A stretch of 64,000 nt of DNA. Source: Candidatus Borrarchaeum weybense. GTDB taxonomy: Archaea > Asgardarchaeota > Sifarchaeia > Borrarchaeales > Borrarchaeaceae. The stretch lies in the NCBI GenBank assembly GCA_019057385.1, contig JAHQJS010000005.1, forward strand, positions 254,799 to 318,798, read 5' to 3'. Shown in pieces: positions 1 through 8,155 of this stretch; the first letter of the stretch is position 1; every line of letters begins with the position of its first letter. The notes beneath the pieces are model-generated. The model was not told where the DNA came from, ran no database searches, and saw nothing but the letters and a program-made list of their open reading frames with translations. The position numbers and the translations under genes are program-made.

Positions 1-2
1 AA

Positions 3-506
3 TTAAGATGGCCTTGTAAGAGACTCGTTGTGATATCGAAAGAAGGTTTTGGTGATATATCAGAAGTAATTCCCGCAATCGTTCACGAGGCAAATGTAAA
101 AGATGTGCTTGTAACTGAAACGTTACCTAGTTCAACAGAACATTTAGTTGGTATGGTAAGCGATTCATTTGACCTCTACCTCGATTTAGAAATCACTGAT
201 GAAATTGCCTCAGAAAGACTTGTAAGAGAATTCATGCGCCAAGTACAATTTACTCGAAAGAAAAACAGACTTAATGTAAGTGATCGTGTTGACCTCATTG
301 TAGTAACTCAAGATGACAAAATCAGACAGTATTTAACAGAGTGGCGAGAAGAAATCATCGCAAAAGTCGGAGCGCAAAACTATGAGGCACAAAAGAACGA
401 TATAGAAGAAGATTTTAAAGATCACTACCCCATATTCAGTGAATTGCAGTATGAGAATGCCAAAGTCAAAATATATATGAAAAAAACTTCCCTTTCTTCT
501 AAATGA
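3..506 (+). CDS. ileS: Isoleucyl-tRNA synthetase, C-terminal part (5' end outside window)
   Basis: The reading frame is open from the first bases of the window, so the gene starts upstream and the GTG at 30 is not its start. The visible 168 residues are the C-terminal end of IleRS: the segment RWPCKRLVV, then a DLYLDLEIT strand, the helix SERLVREFMRQVQFTRKKN and the DRVDLIV strand. This part packs behind the anticodon-binding domain and belongs to class I synthetases that charge tRNA-Ile. It sits 84 bp upstream of a tRNA gene whose spliced anticodon is UAU (Ile), so enzyme and substrate are neighbours. The identification is firm. The catalytic half is not visible. Confidence 0.93.
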   Translation, partial: LRWPCKRLVVISKEGFGDISEVIPAIVHEANVKDVLVTETLPSSTEHLVGMVSDSFDLYLDLEITDEIASERLVREFMRQVQFTRKKNRLNVSDRVDLIVVTQDDKIRQYLTEWREEIIAKVGAQNYEAQKNDIEEDFKDHYPIFSELQYENAKVKIYMKKTSLSSK

Positions 507-556
507 CAAAGGTGTGGAAGAACTTCAAATAATGGAAATGGCGAGTGATCGAAAGA

Positions 557-566
557 TATTAAATAA
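557..566 (+). promoter_or_regulatory. TATA box of tRNA-Ile
   Basis: TATTAAATAA matches the archaeal TATA element and ends 24 bases before the first base of the tRNA. This spacing would place the transcription start at or just before the mature 5' end. Confidence 0.55.
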
Positions 567-590
567 AACACCTAATATTTCGTTACATGA

Positions 591-788
591 GGGTCCGTGG
601 CCTAGCCAGGTTAGCAGCGCTTCAATGTGCTGACCGAGGGGCGCCGGCCTTATATGACCTCGTCCCATACAAAGCAGGCCTAAGATAGCCGGAGACTGCC
701 TGTTTCTTGCTATTACCGGCAGCCGAAGATCGCGGGTTCGAATGTCTTGAGCAAATCGCTCATTTCGAAAAGCCCGCCGGACCCACCA
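591..788 (+). tRNA. tRNA-Ile (UAU) with four introns, CCA encoded
   Basis: The acceptor stem GGGTCCG (591-597) pairs perfectly with CGGACCC (778-784), followed by A73 and an encoded CCA. Four BHB introns must be removed to obtain a cloverleaf. They lie in the D arm between A21 and G22 (614-638), in the anticodon loop at 37/38 (655-686), in the variable loop at 45/46 (695-728) and in the T loop at 59/60 (743-771). The 37/38 intron has a perfect BHB: helix CTTA/TAAG with bulges TAT and ATA. The T-loop intron uses TTCG/CGAA with bulges AAT and AAG. The D and variable introns have three pairs plus one outer mismatch. The spliced product has D stem GCCT/GGGC, anticodon stem CCGGC/GCCGG, loop CTTATAA, variable loop AGATC and T arm GCGGG-TTCGAAG-CCCGC, 78 nt with CCA. 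The anticodon reads UAU. Stem and intron calls are hand-folded. Confidence 0.85.
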
Positions 789-868
789 CTTTCTTCTTTT
801 TAATGAATATTTTTATTCTCTATACTATCATTTTTCAAGAAACATTGAAAAGGTCATATTAAGAGGTA

Positions 869-2758
869 ATGACCATGTCCCCCTACAGGCAATTCGCAGA
901 GGAATGCATTATACTTACACAGAAAACCCTTCAAGCTGTCTTTCCAGAACTATCAGTAACACTCAATCATGAAATTCCGGCTAAATTAGAGTTTGGAGAG
1001 TTGGCAGTTCCTGTTTTTCATATCGCAAAGAAAATAAACAAAAAACCCAAAGATCTTGCAGAAATTCTCATTGAAAATATCAACCCTTCAAATTCACGCT
1101 TCATAAAAGAAGTAGTAATAGGTGGAGCAGGCTATCTAAATTTCTTTGCAAATTATGATTCCTTTGCAAATCTCGTTATAAACTCAATAAGAACCCTGGA
1201 TACAAGTTATGGAAAAAGTGAAGCGAAGAAAAAGGAAAAAATTATAGTAGAATACTTGAGTCCAAATCCAAATTCTCCTTTGCATATCGGTCATGCACGA
1301 AATGCAATTCTAGGCAGTTCACTAGTCAAAGTTTTGCAAACACAATCTCATGATGTTTGTTCTCACATATATATCGATGATGTTGGTCGACAGGTTGCGA
1401 TATGTGTACAAGGTCTACGGATGGTAGATAGAGACACTCAGCCTTCAGACATGAAGTCAGACCAATTTGTAGGAACAATTTACACAATAACAAATGCACT
1501 TACTGAAATTCAGAAGGCAAAAAAGGAACAAAATGACTTAGCTGAATGGGAATCAATCGCAGAAGAATTAAAAAAAGCACAGCCTAGTATTTTCGACCAG
1601 ATTAGTAATAACTCAGAAAATATCGACTTAGATGCGGAAATATCGACCCTCATATCTCTTTATGAAAATCAAGATGAACAAACTGTTCAACTTTTCAGAA
1701 GTCTTGTTGATTTAGTTCTTGGAGGATTTAAGGAGACCTTCAAAACAATTGATATAGCTTTCGAAAGCTATGATTGGGAAAGTTCGTTCATCTGGGATGG
1801 AAGTGTTACAAAGATTTTAAACGAACTAAAAATGACACCTTTTGTTACAGAACTCGATGGTGCATTAGTCTTCGATTGTGAGAAAGCTGCAACTGAATTT
1901 AATATTAAAGAGAGTTTGGGGGTTAAAGAAACTCATGAAATTCCTCCTATGACTTTAATGAGATCTGATGGCACGACTCTTTATACAACACGGGATATAG
2001 CATACAGTAAATGGAAACTTGATCAATCAGATCGCGTAATAAATGTTATAGGGAAGGAACAGACACTTCCACAACTTCAGATAAGAATAGCTTTGTATGT
2101 ATTAGGTGAAGATGGTAGCAGACAGATTCATTATGCCTATGAACTTGTTAAACTTCCAGAATTCAAAATGTCAAGTCGAAGGGGACGTTATATTGGTTTT
2201 GATGATCTAATAGATGAGGCGACAACGAGAGCTCTAGAGGAAGTTAACACCCGTTCACCGCATTTATCCGAAGATGAGAAAAGAAGTATTGCTGAAGTAG
2301 TTGGGATTGGTGCTGTAAAGTATTCTATCTTAAACGCCGTGCCGACCAAAATTGTGACATTCACATGGAATAAAGTACTCGATTTTGAGCAGAATAGCGG
2401 GCCTTTCATTCAATATGCACATGCAAGAGCATGTAATATTCTTAAAAAAGCAAAAAAAACTCCTAAAACAGCCAACTACAATTTGGTAGATGAAGAATTA
2501 GAAAAACTTCTTGTCCAAAAACTTTCACTATTTCCAGAAATTATATCGAAAGTGGCTGAGGAATTACGTCCAGACATTGTATGTGAGTACGCAAACAACC
2601 TAGCATCGATATTTAACTCATTTTATGCTTCTATACCGGTATTAGCAGCTGAAACCGATGAATTAAGGAATTTACGTTTATTAATTGTTAATAGTGTGCG
2701 AATCGTGTTAAGAAATGCCTTGAAATTGATGGGAATTGTTGCCCCATCGAGAATGTGA
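869..2758 (+). CDS. argS: Arginyl-tRNA synthetase
   Basis: This 629-residue class I synthetase attaches arginine to tRNA-Arg. The N-terminal Arg-S domain covers about residues 1-110. It is followed by the HIGH-type signature SPNPNSPLHIGHARN near residue 130, the KMSKS-equivalent FKMSSRRGR near 435, and a DALR anticodon-binding helical domain with QYAHARACNI near 520. The length is normal for the archaeal enzyme. The ATG at 869 has the Shine-Dalgarno sequence GAGGTAA close upstream. A second ATG six bases later gives MSPYRQF and is an equally possible start. The gene follows ileS and tRNA-Ile in the same direction, a small translation-related cluster. Confidence 0.97.
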   Translation: MTMSPYRQFAEECIILTQKTLQAVFPELSVTLNHEIPAKLEFGELAVPVFHIAKKINKKPKDLAEILIENINPSNSRFIKEVVIGGAGYLNFFANYDSFANLVINSIRTLDTSYGKSEAKKKEKIIVEYLSPNPNSPLHIGHARNAILGSSLVKVLQTQSHDVCSHIYIDDVGRQVAICVQGLRMVDRDTQPSDMKSDQFVGTIYTITNALTEIQKAKKEQNDLAEWESIAEELKKAQPSIFDQISNNSENIDLDAEISTLISLYENQDEQTVQLFRSLVDLVLGGFKETFKTIDIAFESYDWESSFIWDGSVTKILNELKMTPFVTELDGALVFDCEKAATEFNIKESLGVKETHEIPPMTLMRSDGTTLYTTRDIAYSKWKLDQSDRVINVIGKEQTLPQLQIRIALYVLGEDGSRQIHYAYELVKLPEFKMSSRRGRYIGFDDLIDEATTRALEEVNTRSPHLSEDEKRSIAEVVGIGAVKYSILNAVPTKIVTFTWNKVLDFEQNSGPFIQYAHARACNILKKAKKTPKTANYNLVDEELEKLLVQKLSLFPEIISKVAEELRPDIVCEYANNLASIFNSFYASIPVLAAETDELRNLRLLIVNSVRIVLRNALKLMGIVAPSRM

Positions 2759-2903
2759 TATTCAAAAACAATCAGCGGGATTTTTTAGAAAAACTTGCAA
2801 ATACTTCTTATGATATTGCAATCAGAACGATTTTGTAAAAAGATAATTTAAACCGCCACCTTTTAACTGATAATAAATTTCTGAGGAAATCTGGAGTCAT
2901 AGC

Positions 2904-3431
2904 ATGAACCAAGAAAGAATTCACATTTTACGAAAGGGTATAAAGAAGACAGGTCCAGTTGTTTATTGGATGTGCCGAGACCAACGTGTAAATGATAACT
3001 GGGCGCTATTATTCTCTCAAGAGTTAGCATTAAAACACCCCTTGGCAGTTGTTTTTTGCTTAGTGCCTCAATTTCTAGGAACGACTATTAGGCAGGATGA
3101 TTTCATGCTTAAAGGTCTGCAAGAAGTAGAGAAAAACTTGAAAGAAAAAAATATCCCCTTTTACATGCTTACAGGGTCTCCAGAAGAAGAAATCCCCAAT
3201 TTTGTGTCAGAATATGAAATCGGCACGCTGATCACAGATTTTAGTCCCCTGCGCATTAAAAAAACGTGGAACAGAAGTGTTAAAGGTCATATTGATATCC
3301 CTTTTTTCGAAGTTTACGTTCATAATATTGTACCTTGCTGGATTGCATCGCCAAAACAGGAATATGCGGCTTACACTTTCCGACCAAAAATTCATCGTGC
3401 ACTAAAATTAATATTAACAATAGATAAATAG
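2904..3431 (+). pseudogene. phr: Class II DNA photolyase, N-terminal fragment
   Basis: The 175 residues match the N-terminal antenna-binding domain of class II CPD photolyases: [17 protein letters not shown] near residue 19, FCLVPQFL, the segment [20 protein letters not shown], and the linker [17 protein letters not shown]. The family is about 450 residues long and the FAD-binding catalytic domain is entirely missing. The frame diverges after HRAL and stops. Immediately downstream lies the left end of a TnpB-type element in reverse orientation, so insertion followed by deletion probably removed the rest. No photolyase sequence is visible beyond that remnant. A TATA-like AATTTAAACC near 2847 could still drive transcription. 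The fragment is unlikely to repair DNA. Confidence 0.85.
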
Positions 3432-3433
3432 CA

Positions 3434-3524
3434 GCGCTTAGTTATTTAAGCAAGAGGGAGACCCTTGTAAAAGTGAAGCAATTCATCGCAAACTATCCCT
3501 CATGTGTTGGGGGTCTTCTTGCGA
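3434..3524 (-). mobile_element. Left-end remnant of the TnpB element family
   Basis: Read on the minus strand from 3524, this region begins TCGCAAGAAGACCCCC, then a partial hairpin, GAATTGCTTCACTTT, GGTCT and TTAAATA. The same order of motifs opens the complete element at 30704 and the deleted copy at 54129. No tnpB or right end remains. The inner edge abuts the broken photolyase reading frame. It is the third and most decayed member of the family in the window. Confidence 0.75.
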
Positions 3525-3728
3525 ATGGATTATAAACATCCTCACTCTATTACTCATACGCGTTAACAATTTTCTTATTAATAAACATCAATATTTAATA
3601 CCACCTTACTATTATTCGTGCTTATATTGAAAAACCCCATAAGAGTTTGAGAGTTGATCCAAAACGTTTTTCATTTGATTAAGGGTGCGGTATCACCTTA
3701 GCAACCATACACTGATGTTGGTGACCAA
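3525..3728. other. Intergenic stretch with nothing recognisable
   Basis: These 204 AT-rich bases show no reading frame, tRNA or element end that I can support. They presumably hold the promoter of the acyltransferase gene that follows. Confidence 0.5.
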
Positions 3729-4505
3729 ATGGGTGAGCAATCGGCAAAAATCCACTATACAGCATTTGTTGATAAGAAGGTAAAATACGATGATGAAGTA
3801 ACCATTGGTCCTTTTTGTGTTCTCATAGGCAAAATCAAGTTAAACAAAAAGGTTCGCCTATGTCAGAATGTTGTGATTTATGAAAAAACCGAAATTGGAG
3901 ATGCCACTTATATTGGCGATAACGTCGTCATCGGTCATCCTGACGTAGCACAGCTAGATTTGATTATGAGATCAAGTGAAGTTTTCCATCGTGTTATGGG
4001 GGAAAAAGTTCAGATCGGAAAAAACGTCATAATCCGTTCTGGGGTTGTTATTTACTGCAGTGTGAAGATCGGAGATTATACTAAATTGGGTCATAACGTA
4101 ATGCTTAGAGAAGAAACAGAAGTAGGTGAACATAGCCTAATCGGGACAGGGACAATTGTTGATGGAAACGTAAAAATTGGAAATCGTGTTTCCATACAAA
4201 GTGGCGTGTATATCCCTACATACACCACTATTGAAGATAATGTATTCTTAGGACCTCGTTGTACGCTTACCAATGATAAATACGTCATGAGAAAGGAATA
4301 TGATCTAACGGGGCCTACTATTGAAGCAGGTTCGAGTATAGGCGCCAACGCTACAATTCTCCCTGGGATCAGGGTAGGTAAAGGAGCTATTGTTGGTGCT
4401 GGTGCTGTTGTTACAAAAGATGTACCGCCAAGGACGATTGTGACGGGTGTTCCTGCTAAGACATTCAAAGAAGTTCCTGATGACTTCAAAATTCCAAAGG
4501 AATAG
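3729..4505 (+). CDS. Left-handed beta-helix acyltransferase (hexapeptide repeat)
   Basis: This 258-residue protein is built from hexapeptide turns of the type [IV]GxxxxI, for example [46 protein letters not shown] and [18 protein letters not shown], covering about residues 20-235. It ends in the typical [19 protein letters not shown] segment. Such trimeric enzymes transfer acetyl or other acyl groups from a CoA thioester to an amino sugar or related nucleotide sugar, like WlbB/WbpD. The exact substrate cannot be read from sequence. Its position at the edge of a glycan-synthesis region suggests a sugar acetyltransferase. There is no signal peptide, so it is cytoplasmic. The ATG at 3729 begins the conserved part. 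Confidence 0.85.
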   Translation: MGEQSAKIHYTAFVDKKVKYDDEVTIGPFCVLIGKIKLNKKVRLCQNVVIYEKTEIGDATYIGDNVVIGHPDVAQLDLIMRSSEVFHRVMGEKVQIGKNVIIRSGVVIYCSVKIGDYTKLGHNVMLREETEVGEHSLIGTGTIVDGNVKIGNRVSIQSGVYIPTYTTIEDNVFLGPRCTLTNDKYVMRKEYDLTGPTIEAGSSIGANATILPGIRVGKGAIVGAGAVVTKDVPPRTIVTGVPAKTFKEVPDDFKIPKE

Positions 4506-4629
4506 TTTTGCTACAGCGTTTTTTATAAATCAGATGATGTTAGTGTTATTTCATTATGTTACGAAATGTTTTTAATTACAAAACTGAGAACTAATCCACT
4601 AATTAAACCTAAAGCGGACGTGTAAATGG

Positions 4630-6417
4630 GTGAGACTGAGAAGAATTCTCATTATGTTTATCTTAGTGACTTTCGTTTTTTCAATCATCTGCACTCTTCC
4701 ATCAACGGCATCTCCCGTAACAAAAGAGGTTTCTATTGCCGCCAGCGAAGATTTAATCAATAAAAATGTTGAGCGGGAAGTCACAATCACACAATATGGT
4801 TTAATTGTTATAAAGGATAATTATACGATAGAGGCAAAGAAGGCAATCAACGGGAGTGAAATAGTCTTTTTAAATGAAGATTCTAATAATATATTCCATT
4901 TATCAGCTTATGATGCAAACCGCACAGCTTTAGCTATGGGAAATAGGACAACCGAAGGAAATTTCATTTATCAGCCCCTCATCTATACTAAATCTGTTGA
5001 ATCATCCGAGTCATATTCTTTTGTAGTTGTAACTGCGCTCGCTAATTCGATTAAGCCAGACAAAATAGGAAGTACTACTACGACCCAGTATCTCCAAGCT
5101 ACATTTCGTCTTTACCCTATGTCCCCCTATTTTACAGAAGATGCAACGGTAAATGTCAAGTTTTTCGATGGTATTAATGTGCCTGGTACTCTCGAATTTA
5201 ATCCAATGCCTGACGAAATTACAGGTGGTAAACTCATTTATTCAAAGCAAGACATAAAGGAACTTGCATTAAGTGAACTATTCTTTGTGAGGTACCAAAG
5301 CAACAATCCACTATTAAGATTCATTACTGCTCAAAGAGAATTAGAAATCGATCCGTGGGGCTATATCTATGTAAGAGAGGCACAAACTCTAAAAAATATT
5401 GGTTTAAATCAAACGAATGTAGAGGCTATCAAAATCTCACTCCCACCAGGTGCTGATCAGATTCGTGCTCACGATTCTGTAGGTAACCTTTCAATCAGTA
5501 CAATTGAATCTGTAGATCTTGAAAAGCCTGTAAACATCACATTAAACCTGAGATATCGTGTAGGTGGAGGAGGCGAGGAATATTCATACTGGTTAAATTA
5601 TCGCGTCGGTCTTGAGAATTACACCCAAATTGAGAATGGAAGGTACGTCCTCAAAACATGGAGTTATTCAGCTAGTGATATTCCTGTGGATTCCTTAAAG
5701 TTAACAGTTATTCTTCCACAAGGCAGTTCCTTTAAAACAGCTCGACCTTATAATATTAATTCAACCTATCAAACTAACGGTAAAACAGCATATGTTTTAC
5801 AAGCCAGCGGGCAAAACGCTGCGATCGCATTCGGATATATATGTGTCGAGTATACTTTCCCTGAGATATTCATGTATTCACGCGGTTTTCTTCTCTCTTT
5901 TATTGTAGGAATTATTGCTTTGCTTTATGTAGTAAGTAGTAGGTATATACGACCTTTTCTATTGCCAAGTACCCGGCTTGAAGTGCTCCCTGCACCTGCG
6001 ATACCTATTGTAAAGACATTCTGTAGTCTTTACGACGAAAAAACGGCACTTCAATTGGAACTAAGACAGATAGCCAACGATTTAAAGCGAAAGAAGATCA
6101 AAAAATTCGATTATGCCAAACGTAAGAAACTCTATGAAGATAAACTTAAAGAAATTACACAGAAATTACTTAACTCGAAACGTGAAATGATCAATCTTGG
6201 CGGACGATATGCTGATGCTGTCAATAAAATCGAAATAAAAGAAACTGAGATAGATTCAGTGCGCGAAAACACTAAGCGTTTAATTGAACGCTATAGAAGC
6301 AAGAAAATCACACGTACTACTTATGAACGCCTTAGAAAGGATTATGCACGCGATTTACAAAAGTCAATGCGAGAAATAGACCGAATAATTCTAGAATTGC
6401 GTGAAGAGATACGATAG
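4630..6417 (+). CDS. Ribophorin I (OST1)-like membrane protein
   Basis: The 595-residue protein has an N-terminal signal or anchor (ILIMFILVTFVFSIICTL, residues 6-23), a large extracytoplasmic beta-rich region, one transmembrane segment at about 419-438 and a 150-residue basic coiled-coil tail. Several stretches line up by eye with human ribophorin I. NNPLLRFITAQRELEI-WGYIYV matches NSPFLTITSMTRVIEV-WGNIAV. DSVGNLSIS matches DEIGNVSTS. DSLKLTVILPQG matches DSLTVKIILPEG, and the tail contains KITRTTYERL where the human protein has KKDTYIENEKL. Ribophorin I is a subunit of the oligosaccharyltransferase that N-glycosylates secreted proteins, and homologues are known in Asgard archaea. The start is GTG at 4630. 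A role in N-glycosylation is inferred from homology and from the neighbouring glycan genes. Confidence 0.82.
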   Translation: MRLRRILIMFILVTFVFSIICTLPSTASPVTKEVSIAASEDLINKNVEREVTITQYGLIVIKDNYTIEAKKAINGSEIVFLNEDSNNIFHLSAYDANRTALAMGNRTTEGNFIYQPLIYTKSVESSESYSFVVVTALANSIKPDKIGSTTTTQYLQATFRLYPMSPYFTEDATVNVKFFDGINVPGTLEFNPMPDEITGGKLIYSKQDIKELALSELFFVRYQSNNPLLRFITAQRELEIDPWGYIYVREAQTLKNIGLNQTNVEAIKISLPPGADQIRAHDSVGNLSISTIESVDLEKPVNITLNLRYRVGGGGEEYSYWLNYRVGLENYTQIENGRYVLKTWSYSASDIPVDSLKLTVILPQGSSFKTARPYNINSTYQTNGKTAYVLQASGQNAAIAFGYICVEYTFPEIFMYSRGFLLSFIVGIIALLYVVSSRYIRPFLLPSTRLEVLPAPAIPIVKTFCSLYDEKTALQLELRQIANDLKRKKIKKFDYAKRKKLYEDKLKEITQKLLNSKREMINLGGRYADAVNKIEIKETEIDSVRENTKRLIERYRSKKITRTTYERLRKDYARDLQKSMREIDRIILELREEIR

Positions 6418-6507
6418 GTTCGCGAACTTACTTCTTATGTACCTAAACTCATTTCAACTAGACGAGATGCGCATATATCTTCTTAGACACATTCGCGCCA
6501 TTTCAGA

Positions 6508-7389
6508 TCATTCATTTATTTTCTTGATTGAATCTAGGTAAAGTTTTTGCATTGTACGGAGATTTTTTAGATCGGCATCGATCCCTAGATCGTTCCTGGG
6601 GGTTTCTAAGATAAAAGGAAGTCCTTTTAGAACAGGATTACCTAAGATGGCTTTAAAACCCTTTATTCCGATATGACCTTCACCTATATGTTCATGTCGA
6701 TCACGATGGGATCCTTTCTTATATTTCGCATCGTTGGCATGAATCAGTTTCAAACGACCTGGGCCTATTGTATCTAAAATTTCAAGAACGAGTTTGTCAA
6801 CTTCCTTAGATTCTCTTAATTCGTAACCTGAAACAAAAGCATGACAGGTATCAAAACATAAACCAATCATCTGACTTGTCGGATTGTTTAAAGATTCGAT
6901 AATCCTTCTTAATTCATTAAAATTGTTACCCATGCTTGATTTGCTGCTGCCTGTGTTTTCCAGTAGAAGTTTTGTTCTACTCTTACTTTGTTCATACGCA
7001 TCTTCAATTGCGTTGCAGATTTGTCGGAGGCCAATCTCAAACCCTTTTCCTTTATGACTGCCACAATGTGTTACAAGATAGGGAATATTAAGAACGTCAC
7101 AACGCTTAAGCTCCTCTATTAAAACTTGAACTGATTTTTGATATATTTCATCTTCTGGGCTGCTTATATTGGGTAAATATGGCATGTGAGCAAACACAAG
7201 ACCAATGTTAGCGTCTTTGCATTTTTTAATAAAGGCTTGTGTAACTTTAGTATCTAATTCTTTGAAGATCCATGACCGAGGATTGCGAGTGAAAATCTGG
7301 AAAGTCGTACAACCTATCTTTAAAGCGCGATCAACCGACTTATCAATACCACCCGCAATGCTTACATGGAATCCTATTTTGAAAGACAT
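6508..7389 (-). CDS. nfo: Endonuclease IV (AP endonuclease)
   Basis: The protein (293 aa) is a TIM-barrel Xylose-isomerase-like nuclease that cleaves DNA 5' to abasic sites in base-excision repair. It carries the family landmarks: GFHVSIAGGIDKSVDRA at the N-terminus, FTRNPRSW, TLVTHCGSH-type strand (PYLVTHCGSH), LLENTG near residue 143, CFDTCHAF near 178, LIHANDAK near 215, and HEHIGEGHIG near 233, which supplies zinc ligands. The length fits the family. It stands alone on the minus strand between the ribophorin gene and tRNA-Gln. Confidence 0.96.
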   Translation of the reverse strand: MSFKIGFHVSIAGGIDKSVDRALKIGCTTFQIFTRNPRSWIFKELDTKVTQAFIKKCKDANIGLVFAHMPYLPNISSPEDEIYQKSVQVLIEELKRCDVLNIPYLVTHCGSHKGKGFEIGLRQICNAIEDAYEQSKSRTKLLLENTGSSKSSMGNNFNELRRIIESLNNPTSQMIGLCFDTCHAFVSGYELRESKEVDKLVLEILDTIGPGRLKLIHANDAKYKKGSHRDRHEHIGEGHIGIKGFKAILGNPVLKGLPFILETPRNDLGIDADLKNLRTMQKLYLDSIKKINE

Positions 7390-7472
7390 TATTATAACAT
7401 CAAACTTCCATTCTCTTATTTTTTCGCTTCTAAAAAAGTTAATTTAAGATCAAACAATGACCTTTCACAACA

Positions 7473-7482
7473 TTTTTAAATA
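7473..7482 (+). promoter_or_regulatory. TATA box upstream of tRNA-Gln
   Basis: TTTTTAAATAA-like sequence lies about 47 bases before the tRNA 5' end. This would leave a pre-tRNA leader of roughly 20 bases for RNase P to remove. It is a plausible archaeal TATA element in otherwise empty sequence. Confidence 0.45.
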
Positions 7483-7528
7483 ACTGTAAAAGAAGAAAAA
7501 TCTTACACTGCCTTTTTATGATACGAAT

Positions 7529-7668
7529 AGCCCGGTGGTGTAGCGATGTGGATGATTTTTATCCCATTGCAAATTGGCCAAGCATAGTGGGCTTTGGACT
7601 CGCTGAGAATTATCTAACCTTATTACGATAATTCGCGGAAACCCCAGTTCGAATCTGGGCCGGGCTAT
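7529..7668 (+). tRNA. tRNA-Gln (UUG) with two introns
   Basis: The acceptor stem AGCCCGG (7529-7535) pairs with CCGGGCT (7661-7667), followed by A73. TCA follows, so CCA is not encoded. The T arm is CCCAG-TTCGAAT-CTGGG. The anticodon loop CTTTGGA gives UUG. A D-loop intron of 31 nt (7544-7574) and a variable-loop intron of 36 nt at 45/46 (7606-7641) interrupt the gene. The variable intron has an 8-bp stem GAATTATC/GATAATTC, central helix TCGC/GCGG and bulges TGA and AAA. The D-loop intron folds as a relaxed BHB with one mismatch. The spliced D arm becomes GTGT-AGTGGCCAA-GCAT, as in other archaeal tRNA-Gln. The anticodon stem GTGGG/CTCGC contains two G-U pairs. Confidence 0.85.
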
Positions 7669-7784
7669 CACTTTTTCAAGCAATGTAAAACCATATGAAT
7701 AAATTAAAAAAAAGTTATCTAAATCACAATAGAAATCCGCATCTCAGAAAGGCTACACTTATTATATGAGTGACACGAAACGCT

Positions 7785-8051
7785 CTAAATATGGAAGGGC
7801 TTTCCTTTTTCAAGCGTTTCCCCTGGAATTTTGTCCTTAAATTTCTTCATAAATTCAAGATCGTCTTTTTCCTCGCGTAAATCGTCTGGAAGCATGTGAG
7901 GAATAGTTTCAATTATAGGGTACCATCTACTGCAATTGGAACAAATAAGAACTCCCTTTTCAATTTCATCATTTTCTTCGAATACATGCAAATCAAGTGG
8001 ATGATGTTTGCATATCGGACAGGCGAGGATCTCCATAAGTTTTCTTCTCAT
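7785..8051 (-). CDS. Trm112-like zinc protein
   Basis: This small protein (about 88 aa) has the Trm112 pattern. An N-terminal LMEILACPICKHHPL carries the first CxxC, and a second CSNC follows about 25 residues later, before RWYPIIETIPHMLP. Trm112 binds and stabilises several SAM-dependent methyltransferases that modify tRNA, rRNA and release factor in archaea and eukaryotes. The frame opens further upstream, but GGAGGT lies at 8058-8063, so the ATGATG at 8054/8051 is the likely start. Its methyltransferase partners are not adjacent. Confidence 0.85.
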   Translation of the reverse strand: MRRKLMEILACPICKHHPLDLHVFEENDEIEKGVLICSNCSRWYPIIETIPHMLPDDLREEKDDLEFMKKFKDKIPGETLEKGKPFHI

Positions 8052-8155
8052 CATAGAACCTCCTAATACTTTCAAGAATAGTCTACTGAAATCCTTTAAA
8101 AATTATGCGTGCGTGTAATTATTAATTAGGAATAACAAATTTGTGTGGTAGCTCA

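Noticed and set aside
591..788. The tRNA might be tRNA-Arg(UCU), whose body it resembles
   Set aside because: The 37/38 BHB is perfect and fixes the anticodon as UAU. No alternative splice position in the loop gives UCU with a valid helix.
3400..3730. A BHB intron explaining the broken photolyase
   Set aside because: No photolyase sequence resumes downstream, and a transposable-element end lies at the break.
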